From Nitrospira sp. (GTDB lineage: Bacteria > Nitrospirota > Nitrospiria > Nitrospirales > Nitrospiraceae): a stretch of DNA of 45,682 nt. Shown one piece after another: positions 37,331 to 45,575 of the stretch (position 1 is its first letter; each line of letters opens with the position of its first letter). A model generated the notes under the pieces. That model was not told the DNA's origin. It did no database searches and saw only the letters and a program-made list of their open reading frames with translations. Made by a program: the position numbers and the translations under genes. The stretch is taken from assembly GCA_015903945.1 (NCBI GenBank), contig JABMDL010000036.1, forward strand, positions 1 to 45,682, given 5' to 3'.

Positions 37331-38182
37331 CTAGGAACGCAACCAAATGCTCAAGGCGATGGCCAGCCGTTGGCTTGTGGAGAGACTGATGCGCGGTCCA
37401 AACACCTGATAGCCGGACCGTTCAATCTTGTCCAAGATGCGACTGTAGATGCCGCGCATGATTTCCGCGACGATGAGAGCCCGGCGTTCGGACGGAGGCA
37501 ATGCCGCTAAGGCGGCGCGCGCTTTCTCATAATACTGGCGGGCGCGTGCCGCCTCCTGCTGCATCAGCATCTTGAATTCAGGCGAATAGGTCTTTTGCAA
37601 CAGAGCCTTTTCAGAGTAGTTACAGTTGCGCAGATCGTCGAGCGGAAGATACACGCGATTGTCGGATGCGTCGGCGCCGACGTCACGCAGGATATTCGTT
37701 AATTGAAACGCCATGCCCAGCGACACGGCATAGTCCTGCGCGCGGGGCGACGTGGTGCCGAAGATGTGGAGACAAATCAAGCCCACGACCGACGCCACCC
37801 GATAGCAATAGAGCGACAATTCGTCGAACGTGGCGTAGCGGTTATTGGACAGGTCCATCTCGACACCCTTCACCAGCTCTTCGAAATAAACTTTGGGGAT
37901 GGAGAGGGCCTTGACGTGATGCGCGAGGCTCACGGTAATCGGAAGGGTCGGGGTGCCGCCGTATACGGCGTCCAGTTCCCGGCGCCACCGTCGCAACTCG
38001 TCTTTGGGGTTGCTTCCGGCCGGTGGTTCGTCGACTGCGCTGTCCACCGCCTTGCAGAAGGCATAGATGGTGTACATCGCTTGGCGCTTGGCCTTGGACA
38101 GGAAGAGGAACGAGTAGTAAAAGTTACTGCCACTCTGCTTCGTGTAGGCTGTGCAATAGGCTTGGGCGTCGGCGGCAGTCAT
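37331..38182 (-). CDS. hpnD: Presqualene diphosphate synthase HpnD
   Basis: A 283-residue squalene/phytoene-synthase-family protein. The first Asp-rich motif is FCKAVDSAVDE, the second is DVGADASDNRVYLP, and the aromatic YTIYAFC helix is present. HpnD joins two farnesyl diphosphates to presqualene diphosphate, the first step towards squalene and hopanoids. The start ATG overlaps the stop of the upstream HAD gene by 4 bases (ATGA), so translation is coupled. HpnC, which converts presqualene diphosphate to hydroxysqualene, is not in this cluster. Confidence 0.92.
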   Translation of the reverse strand: MTAADAQAYCTAYTKQSGSNFYYSFLFLSKAKRQAMYTIYAFCKAVDSAVDEPPAGSNPKDELRRWRRELDAVYGGTPTLPITVSLAHHVKALSIPKVYFEELVKGVEMDLSNNRYATFDELSLYCYRVASVVGLICLHIFGTTSPRAQDYAVSLGMAFQLTNILRDVGADASDNRVYLPLDDLRNCNYSEKALLQKTYSPEFKMLMQQEAARARQYYEKARAALAALPPSERRALIVAEIMRGIYSRILDKIERSGYQVFGPRISLSTSQRLAIALSIWLRS

Positions 38183-38862
38183 GATGGCCAGAGCCGGCCT
38201 CGCAGTTCGGTGAGCCCTGTCTCGCGCAAGCTCGTGCTGATCGCATCGGCTTGGTGCAGGTCTTGTACCGTGTGGGTGTTGGTCACGGCCAGCACCTTCA
38301 TTCCGGCTGCCTTGGCGGCCCTAATCCCGGGAAGCGAATCCTCAATGACCAAACAGGCGTCCGCCGTCAGTGGGGAGTGGCCCTGTTGCCGATTTAGGCC
38401 GGCTAAGGCGTGCAAGAACGGCTGAGGGTCCGGCTTGCTCCTGGTCACATCTTCCGCACTCGTGATATGGCGGAATGCCTTTCGGAGACCGGCTTGTTCC
38501 AGAATCAGTTCGATCTCAGGTCGGAGCGCGCCGGAGGCGATGGCGATCGGATAGGCCGCCGCGGCTGCTTCCACGAATTCTCTGACACCGGGGAAAATGA
38601 CGAGGCGATCGCGGATCGCAGTCAGGTAGGCCGTGGCCTTCGTTCGCATCAGGTCCCGCACGATCGATTCGGTGATCGGGCGCCGGTTGACTCGAAGTGC
38701 TTCCAGGATGCAGCCGCGGTCATCGAAGCCCAGGTAGGTGGCATAGTAGTCCGCTTCGGTCAGCGTAATGTCAATACTGGCCAGTGTCTGGCGCAGGCCT
38801 TCGAAGTGCACCGGTTCAGTATCGGCAATGACTCCATCGAAATCGAAAATCACGGCGCGCAT
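38179..38862 (-). CDS. HAD-superfamily phosphatase or phosphomutase
   Basis: A 227-residue protein with HAD motif I FDFDGVIADTEPVH (nucleophile Asp and the acid two residues later, near 7-9), motif II ASGALRPEI, motif III KPDPQPF and motif IV VIEDSLPGIRAAKAAGM. The helical cap domain (about 15-85) places it with phosphoglycolate-phosphatase or beta-phosphoglucomutase-like enzymes. It is translationally coupled to hpnD. Its substrate is unknown; a role in removing a pyrophosphate or sugar phosphate linked to the squalene branch is only a guess. Confidence 0.9.
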   Translation of the reverse strand: MRAVIFDFDGVIADTEPVHFEGLRQTLASIDITLTEADYYATYLGFDDRGCILEALRVNRRPITESIVRDLMRTKATAYLTAIRDRLVIFPGVREFVEAAAAAYPIAIASGALRPEIELILEQAGLRKAFRHITSAEDVTRSKPDPQPFLHALAGLNRQQGHSPLTADACLVIEDSLPGIRAAKAAGMKVLAVTNTHTVQDLHQADAISTSLRETGLTELRGRLWPS

Positions 38863-39000
38863 GGATGCGGAGTGTTCTCCTCACGTGAGTTCGAGAAAGG
38901 GTGTGGACTGGAGCGGCAGTATAGCACAGAGGGCGGCGGCACATGAGCTTGTACCGCCGCCCTCTGCATTTAAAAATCCGACAGATCGCCGACGAATCGA

Positions 39001-39786
39001 TCAGGGCTTCAGCCGCAACTGTTTTTCTTCCAGCCACCCCTTGGTGCCGTAATCGCTGCGAACATAGTAGACCCATCCGCTGTCTTGCAAATCGCCGTCG
39101 AGAATCGTGAAGGCGGTTCCCGGTGGAATGGCCGGTCCCGGCTTCGTGCCTGCGGCATCCTGTTTGAGCGCCACTTTCTCGCGCGGAGCGGCCGGGTTTG
39201 GTAACACAGTGACCCGCTGTCCTTCGCCGAACAGCGGAGCCGGCGAGGCCGAGGAGGGCGAGACAGTTTCGATTGGAGTCGACTGGGCAGTTGCCGCGGG
39301 TGCCGGCGGGAGTGCTGGGGTCGTTGGGGCCGGGGCAGCAGCTGTGGGTGTGCTGGCTGATTGTTCTGGAGCCGGTGCGGCGGCTTGTGGCGCCTGAGAT
39401 TGCGGTGCAGCGGGGGCGGCGGCTGCCGGTCCAGGCTGACTGGGCGGTGCGCTCGGTGCTGGCGGCTTGCGCGTCAGCGGTTGTACCGCGACCTGCCCCG
39501 GGGGCTCCGACGGTTCACCGAGGAGCGGCCCCACGAGATCCGTGACCAATTCTGGCTCCATGGCGACATAGGCTCCGCCCCCGATCAGCAACACCAAGAG
39601 AATCCAGAGGAGGGAGCGGCCACCCGATTTCTTGGGAGACTTCATGGGAGGTGAGGAACGTATGTTTGTCGTTTGTTCCAACTCTTCTTCTGTAAATTCC
39701 AAATCCGGTTCCGGCTGGCGGGCGAAAAGGAGACTCCAGGCCAGAGGGCTGCCGGCAAGCGACGGGTCTCCAACGGTAGCGGACAT
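39001..39786 (-). CDS. Membrane-anchored Pro/Ala-rich protein with C-terminal SH3-like domain
   Basis: A 261-residue product from the ATG at 39786, preceded by GGGAGGTG. An acidic cytoplasmic N-terminus (about 1-60) is followed by a single membrane segment (SLLWILLVLLIGGGAYVAM), a long low-complexity Pro/Ala/Ser/Gln linker (about 105-195), and a C-terminal bacterial SH3-like domain (VTVLPNPAAPREKVALK...VYYVRSDYGTKGWLEEKQLRL). The topology suggests an anchored protein spanning the periplasm whose SH3 domain may bind peptidoglycan. The linker composition implies an extended arm. No catalytic domain is seen. Confidence 0.8.
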   Translation of the reverse strand: MSATVGDPSLAGSPLAWSLLFARQPEPDLEFTEEELEQTTNIRSSPPMKSPKKSGGRSLLWILLVLLIGGGAYVAMEPELVTDLVGPLLGEPSEPPGQVAVQPLTRKPPAPSAPPSQPGPAAAAPAAPQSQAPQAAAPAPEQSASTPTAAAPAPTTPALPPAPAATAQSTPIETVSPSSASPAPLFGEGQRVTVLPNPAAPREKVALKQDAAGTKPGPAIPPGTAFTILDGDLQDSGWVYYVRSDYGTKGWLEEKQLRLKP

Positions 39787-39904
39787 CAGGCACCTCCCTG
39801 TGACAACCTTTTCCCAATGATTGAAACTGGGAAAATACTTATCATCAACCGGGAGGGGTGTCAATTTTATGGGGTTTTTTGGCGGAACAGATTACGACGC
39901 CTTG

Positions 39905-41653
39905 TCAGCACGACTGCACATGGGAGCAGGCTAACACTTGATGCTCACGGCTGCCCGATCGGTAGACGGTCAGGCCCTTGCAGCCGAGCTCATGTGCGAG
40001 GAAGAAGGCAGAGGCCACGTCGTTTGGCGTGGCGTTCTGGGGGAGATTGATGGTCTTTGACACGCCGCTGTCGCTGTGCCGTTGGAAGACCGCTTGCATC
40101 CGGACATGGTGAGCCGGTGCGATGTCGTGGGCGGTGACAAAGAGTCGGCGCAGGTCCTGAGGAATTTTGGTCAGGTGCTGAATCGATTCCCGCAGGCCGA
40201 TCTCCCGGCGCAAATCATTCAGCGGTAATCCTTTGGCGCGAGCCTGTACGGCAAATTCGTGGTGCAGACTTTCCAATCGGATGTCTTCCATGATCGTGCG
40301 GACGACGCTGATACCGTAGAGCGGTTCGATGCCGGCGGAACAATCGGCCAAGATGCTGATGGTTCCGGTCGGCGCAATGGTGGTCACGGTGGCATTGCGG
40401 CGCCGAAGCCCTATGGCTTGCAGGCGGCTCCCTTTGTAGGCGGGGAAGACTCCCCGTTCTTGGGCGAGCCGATGCGAAGCCTGGTGCGCATGGGATGTGA
40501 TGAAGGCCATCAACCGGTCGGCGATTTGCAATGCCTCGTCCGTGTCGTAGGGAATACCCAGTTGAATCAACAGATCGGCGAATCCCATGATCCCCAGGCC
40601 GATCTTCCTCGTCAATTTGGTCTGGGTCTCGATGTGTGGAAAGGGAAACCTGGTTCGGTCGAGCACGTTGTCGAGAAAGCGGACAGCGAGGGGAATGATG
40701 GCTGCCAGCCGATCGTAGTCGATGGTGCGCACGCCATCTTGCTCGGTGAGGCATCGGGCCACGTTGATGGAGCCGAGCGTGCAGGATTCATAGGGGAGGA
40801 GCGGCTGTTCGCCGCAGGGGTTGGTGGCGTCGATGGTGCCCAAGCGGGGCGTGGGATTCGCCCGATTGATAGTATCGAGAAACACAACACCCGGTTCGCC
40901 GCAGTGCCAGGCGGCGTCGACCAGGCGGTCGAAGACCTGTGTGGCCGGAAGGCGCGCGGTGGATTTCCCGGTGCGTGGATTGGTCAGTGCGTACGATCGG
41001 TTGTGTTTGACCGCATGCATGAACCGGTCTGTGATGCCGACGGAGAGATTGAAATTCGTCATTTCGTTCGGCTGTCGCTTCAGCGCGATGAAGTCGAGAA
41101 TGTCCGGGTGATCGACTCTCAAAATGCCCATGTTCGCGCCGCGCCTCGTGCCTCCTTGCTTGATGACGTCGGTGGACATGTTGAAGATGCGCATGAAGGA
41201 CACAGGACCGGATGCCACTCCGCTGGTCGTCGCGACTCGGTCGGCTTGCGGACGGAGGTGGCTGAATGAGAATCCCGTGCCCCCGCCCGATTGATGGATG
41301 AGCGCTTGATTCTTCACGGCATCGAAGATGGAGTCCAACGAGTCTTCTACCGGCAGGACAAAGCAGGCGGACAGCTGCTGGAGGGACCGTCCCGCGTTCA
41401 TGAGCGTCGGCGAATTCGGCAGGAATACCAAGGAGGCCATCAGCTCGTAAAATCGGCGAGCCATACCTTGCCGGCGCCCCACCGTGGGATAGTGATGCTC
41501 GGCCGATGCGATATCGTCGGCCACTCGCCAGAACAGCTCGGTCGGCGATTCCATGATAGTGCCACGCTCATTCTTAGCGAGGTAGCGCTGGCGCAGGACC
41601 GTCAGCGCATTGGGCGACAATCGAGGAGGAGGTAGCCGAGGAGTTGTCCGCAT
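39905..41653 (-). CDS. nrdJ: Class II (adenosylcobalamin-dependent) ribonucleoside-diphosphate reductase
   Basis: A 582-residue protein. The catalytic core shows NSPTLMNAG, the redox Cys97 (QLSACFVLP), GGGTGFSFS, the radical-site NPCGE (278-282, with Cys280), the second redox cysteine in YESCTLGSIN (Cys291), and PTGTISILADCSAGIEP. It makes deoxyribonucleotides independently of oxygen with B12. It is shorter than many NrdJ enzymes: a C-terminal Cys pair (ACSHVQSC) is kept, but there is no zinc-ribbon domain. A TATAAT box lies 10 bp before the start codon, and no ribosome-binding site is visible. Confidence 0.94.
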   Translation of the reverse strand: MRTTPRLPPPRLSPNALTVLRQRYLAKNERGTIMESPTELFWRVADDIASAEHHYPTVGRRQGMARRFYELMASLVFLPNSPTLMNAGRSLQQLSACFVLPVEDSLDSIFDAVKNQALIHQSGGGTGFSFSHLRPQADRVATTSGVASGPVSFMRIFNMSTDVIKQGGTRRGANMGILRVDHPDILDFIALKRQPNEMTNFNLSVGITDRFMHAVKHNRSYALTNPRTGKSTARLPATQVFDRLVDAAWHCGEPGVVFLDTINRANPTPRLGTIDATNPCGEQPLLPYESCTLGSINVARCLTEQDGVRTIDYDRLAAIIPLAVRFLDNVLDRTRFPFPHIETQTKLTRKIGLGIMGFADLLIQLGIPYDTDEALQIADRLMAFITSHAHQASHRLAQERGVFPAYKGSRLQAIGLRRRNATVTTIAPTGTISILADCSAGIEPLYGISVVRTIMEDIRLESLHHEFAVQARAKGLPLNDLRREIGLRESIQHLTKIPQDLRRLFVTAHDIAPAHHVRMQAVFQRHSDSGVSKTINLPQNATPNDVASAFFLAHELGCKGLTVYRSGSREHQVLACSHVQSC

Positions 41654-41662
41654 GCCGGAATC

Positions 41663-41668
41663 ATTATA
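41663..41668 (-). promoter_or_regulatory. Perfect -10 hexamer upstream of nrdJ
   Basis: The minus strand reads TATAAT 10 bases before the nrdJ ATG, with only a weak -35. If used, transcription would begin almost at the start codon and give a leaderless or near-leaderless message, which fits the lack of a ribosome-binding site. Confidence 0.35.
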
Positions 41669-41766
41669 GCCTCTTCCCGGTCTGGTTCCACGCCTATTGA
41701 AAGAAGCAACTTCCTCTTGAATCTTTCATGATCCGGTGGGCACAATTCAGCCCGCGCGGATTCTGT

Positions 41767-42180
41767 ATGAAGTCCTATCGAGAAGAACTGTGGTTCGAAA
41801 CGAAGACCAGGCGGGCGTACCTCAACATCACGCCACAGGTCGACACCATTGTACGGAAGAGCGGCGTGCGCGAGGGGCTGGTGCTTGTCAACGCGATGCA
41901 CATTACCGCTAGTGTGTATATCAACGATGATGAACAAGGACTGCTGCGCGATTATGATGACTTCCTCGAACGTCTTGCCCCGCATGAAGCCCGGTACCGG
42001 CACAACGAGTCGGGTGAGGATAACGGGGACGCGCATGTGAAACGGCAAGTGATGGGACGTGAAGTCGTCATTGCAATCACCGACGGCAAACTGGATTTCG
42101 GTCCCTGGGAACAGATCTTCTACGGCGAATTCGACGGACGCCGGCGCAAGCGTGTTTTGGTAAAAGTCATCGGAGAATAG
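41767..42180 (+). CDS. yjbQ: YjbQ/UPF0047 family protein
   Basis: A 137-residue protein matching the YjbQ family from the usual start [12 protein letters not shown]; an open ATG at 41728 adds residues not seen in the family. The segments [36 protein letters not shown] and [49 protein letters not shown] are characteristic, with conserved His and Glu residues that bind a ligand or metal. Some members show weak thiamine-phosphate synthase activity, and the true role is unsettled. It is divergent from nrdJ. Confidence 0.9.
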   Translation: MKSYREELWFETKTRRAYLNITPQVDTIVRKSGVREGLVLVNAMHITASVYINDDEQGLLRDYDDFLERLAPHEARYRHNESGEDNGDAHVKRQVMGREVVIAITDGKLDFGPWEQIFYGEFDGRRRKRVLVKVIGE

Positions 42181-42321
42181 GCTTGACATATCGGCGTACG
42201 GGCTGTGGCAGGAACCATTCCGGCGCTTGCGCGATGGGATGAATTTTGTCAACATGGGTACTACTCGAGGCTGGCAAGCAAGATAAGTGAGATCGGTCTT
42301 TTTGAACGATAGGGAGTGCCG

Positions 42322-43335
42322 ATGTTAGCCTGGTCTCGTCCTGATCCCCTCACGCGTGATCTCATTCACCTCATCAACGCCCGCCGCCATGATCATGGCG
42401 ATACCGACGATGCCATCGATACGCTCCAGGCCTTTCTCGAACAAGGACGCGAGCACGATTTATTGACGGTGCTTGCCGCGCTCGATGAGGAGATGGCGGA
42501 GTGGCTGTTCGACCTTGTCGCCGAGGCCAGCTGTACGCTGCTCATGGGCGGCTCGGATGATGACAAACCGTCCTATGCGGTGATGGGGGCTCTCGCGCTT
42601 CCCCTGCAAGCCAATCTCACGGCGCCTCTCAAATTGAAAATCGATCCGATTGCGACGGCTGATCTGCTGCACCGCCACCTACGGTTGCCAGTGGGAACCG
42701 TCGTTCGTGTGGAGCCCCGTCTGCTCACCGATGCCACGTTGGAGATTCTTACGCTGCAGGCGCTCCACGACCACATCGCCACGGTCGCCGATTCCCGCCG
42801 CGTGCAGGCGGTGGCGGCGCGCGTGCTGCCGCCGGTTGAAAATACGGCGTTCCTATTGTTCGAATTGATTGGCGCGCCGGATCCCGGTTTGCCTGAATCG
42901 TGGGAAGACCGCCATCGGCGCGCGATGCTTGAAGGGCTGGTGGAGCAGTGCCCGGAGTTAGCGGTCGCTCCGCATATGATCGAAGCGCCGGTCTATGCCG
43001 CCTACGCGATGTTCGATGCGCAGAATGCGGTGCGATTGCATCACTTGGCCGATGAAACCGCCGCCGTCTGGAGAGAGTTGGATCCGCTCGTGCGCTCCCG
43101 CACCGTCGTCCATCTGCACACGCAATGCGGCAATGGGGTGTATATGCCGGTATGGACCGACCTGTTTGATCCTGAATTGCCGGACGAACATGGGCCGGCC
43201 TGGACCTCACCCGACGTCTGGGTTTTTACGGCCGATCTGCCGATCGAATGGCCCGGTGAGATGCTGACCAACCGATTGCTGGCCGAAGGATGTACCAGGT
43301 TCGAGAATCATATCGTCGAAACACCCGACAACTAG
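42322..43335 (+). CDS. Uncharacterised 337-residue protein
   Basis: The ATG at 42322 follows AGGGAG at 42311; an overlapping GTG at 42316 is less likely. The protein is soluble and Leu/Asp/His-rich with no signal peptide. The N-terminal half looks helical (DTDDAIDTLQAFLEQGREHDLLTVLAALDEEMAEW), the middle has ALALPLQANLTAPLKLKIDP, and the C-terminal half has VHLHTQCGNGVYMPVWTDLFD. The general look recalls DUF2863-type proteins, but I cannot confirm this. It stands alone between yjbQ and the Cys-rich protein gene. Function unknown. Confidence 0.7.
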   Translation: MLAWSRPDPLTRDLIHLINARRHDHGDTDDAIDTLQAFLEQGREHDLLTVLAALDEEMAEWLFDLVAEASCTLLMGGSDDDKPSYAVMGALALPLQANLTAPLKLKIDPIATADLLHRHLRLPVGTVVRVEPRLLTDATLEILTLQALHDHIATVADSRRVQAVAARVLPPVENTAFLLFELIGAPDPGLPESWEDRHRRAMLEGLVEQCPELAVAPHMIEAPVYAAYAMFDAQNAVRLHHLADETAAVWRELDPLVRSRTVVHLHTQCGNGVYMPVWTDLFDPELPDEHGPAWTSPDVWVFTADLPIEWPGEMLTNRLLAEGCTRFENHIVETPDN

Positions 43336-43459
43336 CCTGCGTGCGTACTCCTTCCAGTCTCCTCCATCGGCAACATGAGTGGAAGGAGGCCCGTCACACG
43401 CCTGCGCAAAATGCGCGATTCAGTGATTTTCGTGCCGCCTTGTTTTATTCTCGGCGGAG

Positions 43460-44086
43460 ATGAACAAGCCACGAGAACAGGCGTCCTCCGGGAAATCACT
43501 CGCAACGCTGGCATCGGTCGTTGGGCTGGCGCTGGTCTGGAGTGTCGTCTGGGCGAATTTGCCATCCTGGGACGAATTGCGATCGACCCAACCGCGCGTT
43601 CCCGCCCTACCGGCGGTGCCTGAATTGGATCTGACAATCCCAGGCGTTCCGGCACACCCAATCCATACACCCAGCCGGTCGGACGGAGAAGGGAAAGGCA
43701 TGGCAAGAGCGACGAATTCGAAAACGGCTGGCGGCGATGTCGTGTCAAGGACGATGCGTGTTGGACAAGTTGCCGAGGTGAAATGCGCTGCGGAAGTGCA
43801 GGAAGCCTGTCCTGACACGTTGACGCAGGAAGAGCGACACCAGTGCCTGGAGCGGCGAATGAGCAAATTGTCTGCTCCGTGCCAAGCCATTGCGCAGAAA
43901 CGGATGGTGCGGTGGAAAGAAGGCGAGGCCTACAAGGTCAGCTGTGCCGAGGATGTGAAACGGGTCTGCCGGGGAGTCGATGCAGAGGACGGGAGCCTGC
44001 TCGCCTGCTTGCAAATGCGTGAGCAGGAGCTGTCGCTTGGGTGCTACCAGAGTCTTCCCAAAGGCCAGATCCAGTTACGGAATTAG
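43460..44086 (+). CDS. Membrane-anchored protein with two Cys-rich (GLG1-like) repeats
   Basis: A 208-residue product after GGCGGAG. One N-terminal membrane segment (about 14-33) is followed by a Pro-rich spacer and two repeats with spaced cysteines (CAAEVQEACPDTLTQEERHQC...SAPC and CAEDVKRVCRGVDAEDGSLLAC...SLGC). This pattern is that of the Cys-rich repeat known from the Golgi glycoprotein GLG1 and from many bacterial exported proteins. The cysteines would form disulphides in the periplasm. It ends 6 bp from the 3' end of a convergent Ser/Thr kinase gene. Function unknown. Confidence 0.8.
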   Translation: MNKPREQASSGKSLATLASVVGLALVWSVVWANLPSWDELRSTQPRVPALPAVPELDLTIPGVPAHPIHTPSRSDGEGKGMARATNSKTAGGDVVSRTMRVGQVAEVKCAAEVQEACPDTLTQEERHQCLERRMSKLSAPCQAIAQKRMVRWKEGEAYKVSCAEDVKRVCRGVDAEDGSLLACLQMREQELSLGCYQSLPKGQIQLRN

Positions 44087-44092
44087 CCTGCC

Positions 44093-45490
44093 TCAAGCGG
44101 CCAGTTTTTCAAGACAACTACGGAGTTCCTGGGCGAATTCGCTGGCACGCCGGTACCGGTGCACCGGGTCTTTCTGCAGCGCGCAGTCCAAGATGGTTTG
44201 GGCGGCAGGGGGCAGGTCTGAGCGGAGTGCGGACAACTTGAGAGGCGGCGTATGGGCCACGGCATACAACAACGCGGAGACATTGGCTGCTGAGAAGGGT
44301 GGATGGCCCGTCAATAGTTCGAACATGACGACCCCAAGGGAATAAATATCGGAGCGTCCGTCCACTTTCTTTCCAGCGATCTGCTCCGGCGACATGTAAG
44401 TGGGCGTGCCCATTACCATCTCGGATTTGGTCCGCGACGAAGACGCCAGTGTGGCGATGCCGAAGTCCATGACCTTCACAACCCGACTGTTCGTCAGCAT
44501 GATGTTGGCCGGCTTGATGTCGCGATGCACGACGCCTTGCTGGTGGGCATAGTCCAAGGCATCAGCGACGGTCGCGAGGATGGGGAGTGCCGTTTCGACA
44601 GGAAGAAGAGTTGATGGGCGCGTCCATGCTTTCAGGGTTGTCCCTTGCAACATCTCCATCGCGATATAGCCGAGATCGTCTTCTTCTCCGGCATCATAAA
44701 TGGTGACGATATTGGGATGGGACAGCCGGCCGGTCGATTCAGCTTCGCGAAAGAATCTGGTTCGAATTTCCTGTAGCTTGTCTGCGTCCTCGACTTCATT
44801 GAGTCGCATCGTTTTGATGGCAACAAATCGTTGAATCGTCGGGTCTTTTCCTAAATACACCACCCCCATCGCTCCCCGTCCCAATTCCTTGAGCACTCTA
44901 TATCGCCCCAGGGTACTCGGCTGGCCTCCGTTGGCCTTGGGAACGGCGGTGACCGTGTCTGTGTCATCGCGACTGGCCTCGGACTCCGTCTCGCCGGTGT
45001 CTTCGTCAACCGAAGCTGAAGCAGAGTGAGTCACTTGTGGTACCGGGCTCGAGAAAAAACGCTCAAGCGAGTCTCGATTCAAGAACCATGCAATCGTCGT
45101 CCACAGGGCCGTCAGGATGAGAGCGGCGGTGTAAGCGATGGCGTACTGCTGTGATCCGACTCGATCGATGAGGGAAAGTCCGACAGCCTGGAGTGTCTTA
45201 TCCATTGCGACCAGCGTGAACAGGCCGGTGACTGGAAGGATAAGCCGACGGATGAACGAACACCCGCGTCCTGTATCGGGCATCTGCAGGGAGGTGCGGA
45301 TCGAGAATAAACAAAGGAGGCCCAACCCGATTGCCTCGACAATCAGACGGACGGTCTGTGACGCGTTCAAGCCGAAGACCGTGACGGAAAGCGACTCCAC
45401 CGTCTGTAGCTTGCTCAATACCGGACCCGCGAAGAGGGCTGCGAGGACGAGGATGGCGTATTGGAGCGTCCAATGAAATGTCGTCGTCAT
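44093..45490 (-). CDS. Membrane Ser/Thr protein kinase with N-terminal multi-pass domain
   Basis: A 465-residue protein. The N-terminal 140 residues carry about four hydrophobic segments (about 10-27, 45-65, 82-100, 115-136), then an acidic linker and a complete Hanks-type kinase domain (195-463): GRGAMG (204-209), VAIK (Lys226), HRDIKPAN (322-329), DFG (342-344), SPE (367-369) and DIYSLGVVMFELLTG. All catalytic residues are present, so it should be active in the cytoplasm. Most bacterial kinases of this type place a single membrane segment after the kinase; here a membrane module precedes it and may sense the membrane state. No obvious cognate phosphatase lies nearby. Confidence 0.92.
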   Translation of the reverse strand: MTTTFHWTLQYAILVLAALFAGPVLSKLQTVESLSVTVFGLNASQTVRLIVEAIGLGLLCLFSIRTSLQMPDTGRGCSFIRRLILPVTGLFTLVAMDKTLQAVGLSLIDRVGSQQYAIAYTAALILTALWTTIAWFLNRDSLERFFSSPVPQVTHSASASVDEDTGETESEASRDDTDTVTAVPKANGGQPSTLGRYRVLKELGRGAMGVVYLGKDPTIQRFVAIKTMRLNEVEDADKLQEIRTRFFREAESTGRLSHPNIVTIYDAGEEDDLGYIAMEMLQGTTLKAWTRPSTLLPVETALPILATVADALDYAHQQGVVHRDIKPANIMLTNSRVVKVMDFGIATLASSSRTKSEMVMGTPTYMSPEQIAGKKVDGRSDIYSLGVVMFELLTGHPPFSAANVSALLYAVAHTPPLKLSALRSDLPPAAQTILDCALQKDPVHRYRRASEFAQELRSCLEKLAA

Positions 45491-45575
45491 AGAGGTCTGG
45501 CGTTGAAGACTGGTGAAAGTCTAGCGGATAAGGAAAGGGAGTCAATGAATAGCTGGAAAGATGCAAGAACGGCGG

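Noticed and set aside
40259..41269. A 336-codon plus-strand open frame
   Set aside because: It is antisense to the class II ribonucleotide reductase core and lacks a ribosome-binding site.
42183..42211. TTGACA hexamer as a promoter for the 337-residue protein
   Set aside because: The sequence 17 bp downstream is TGGCAG, a poor -10 box.
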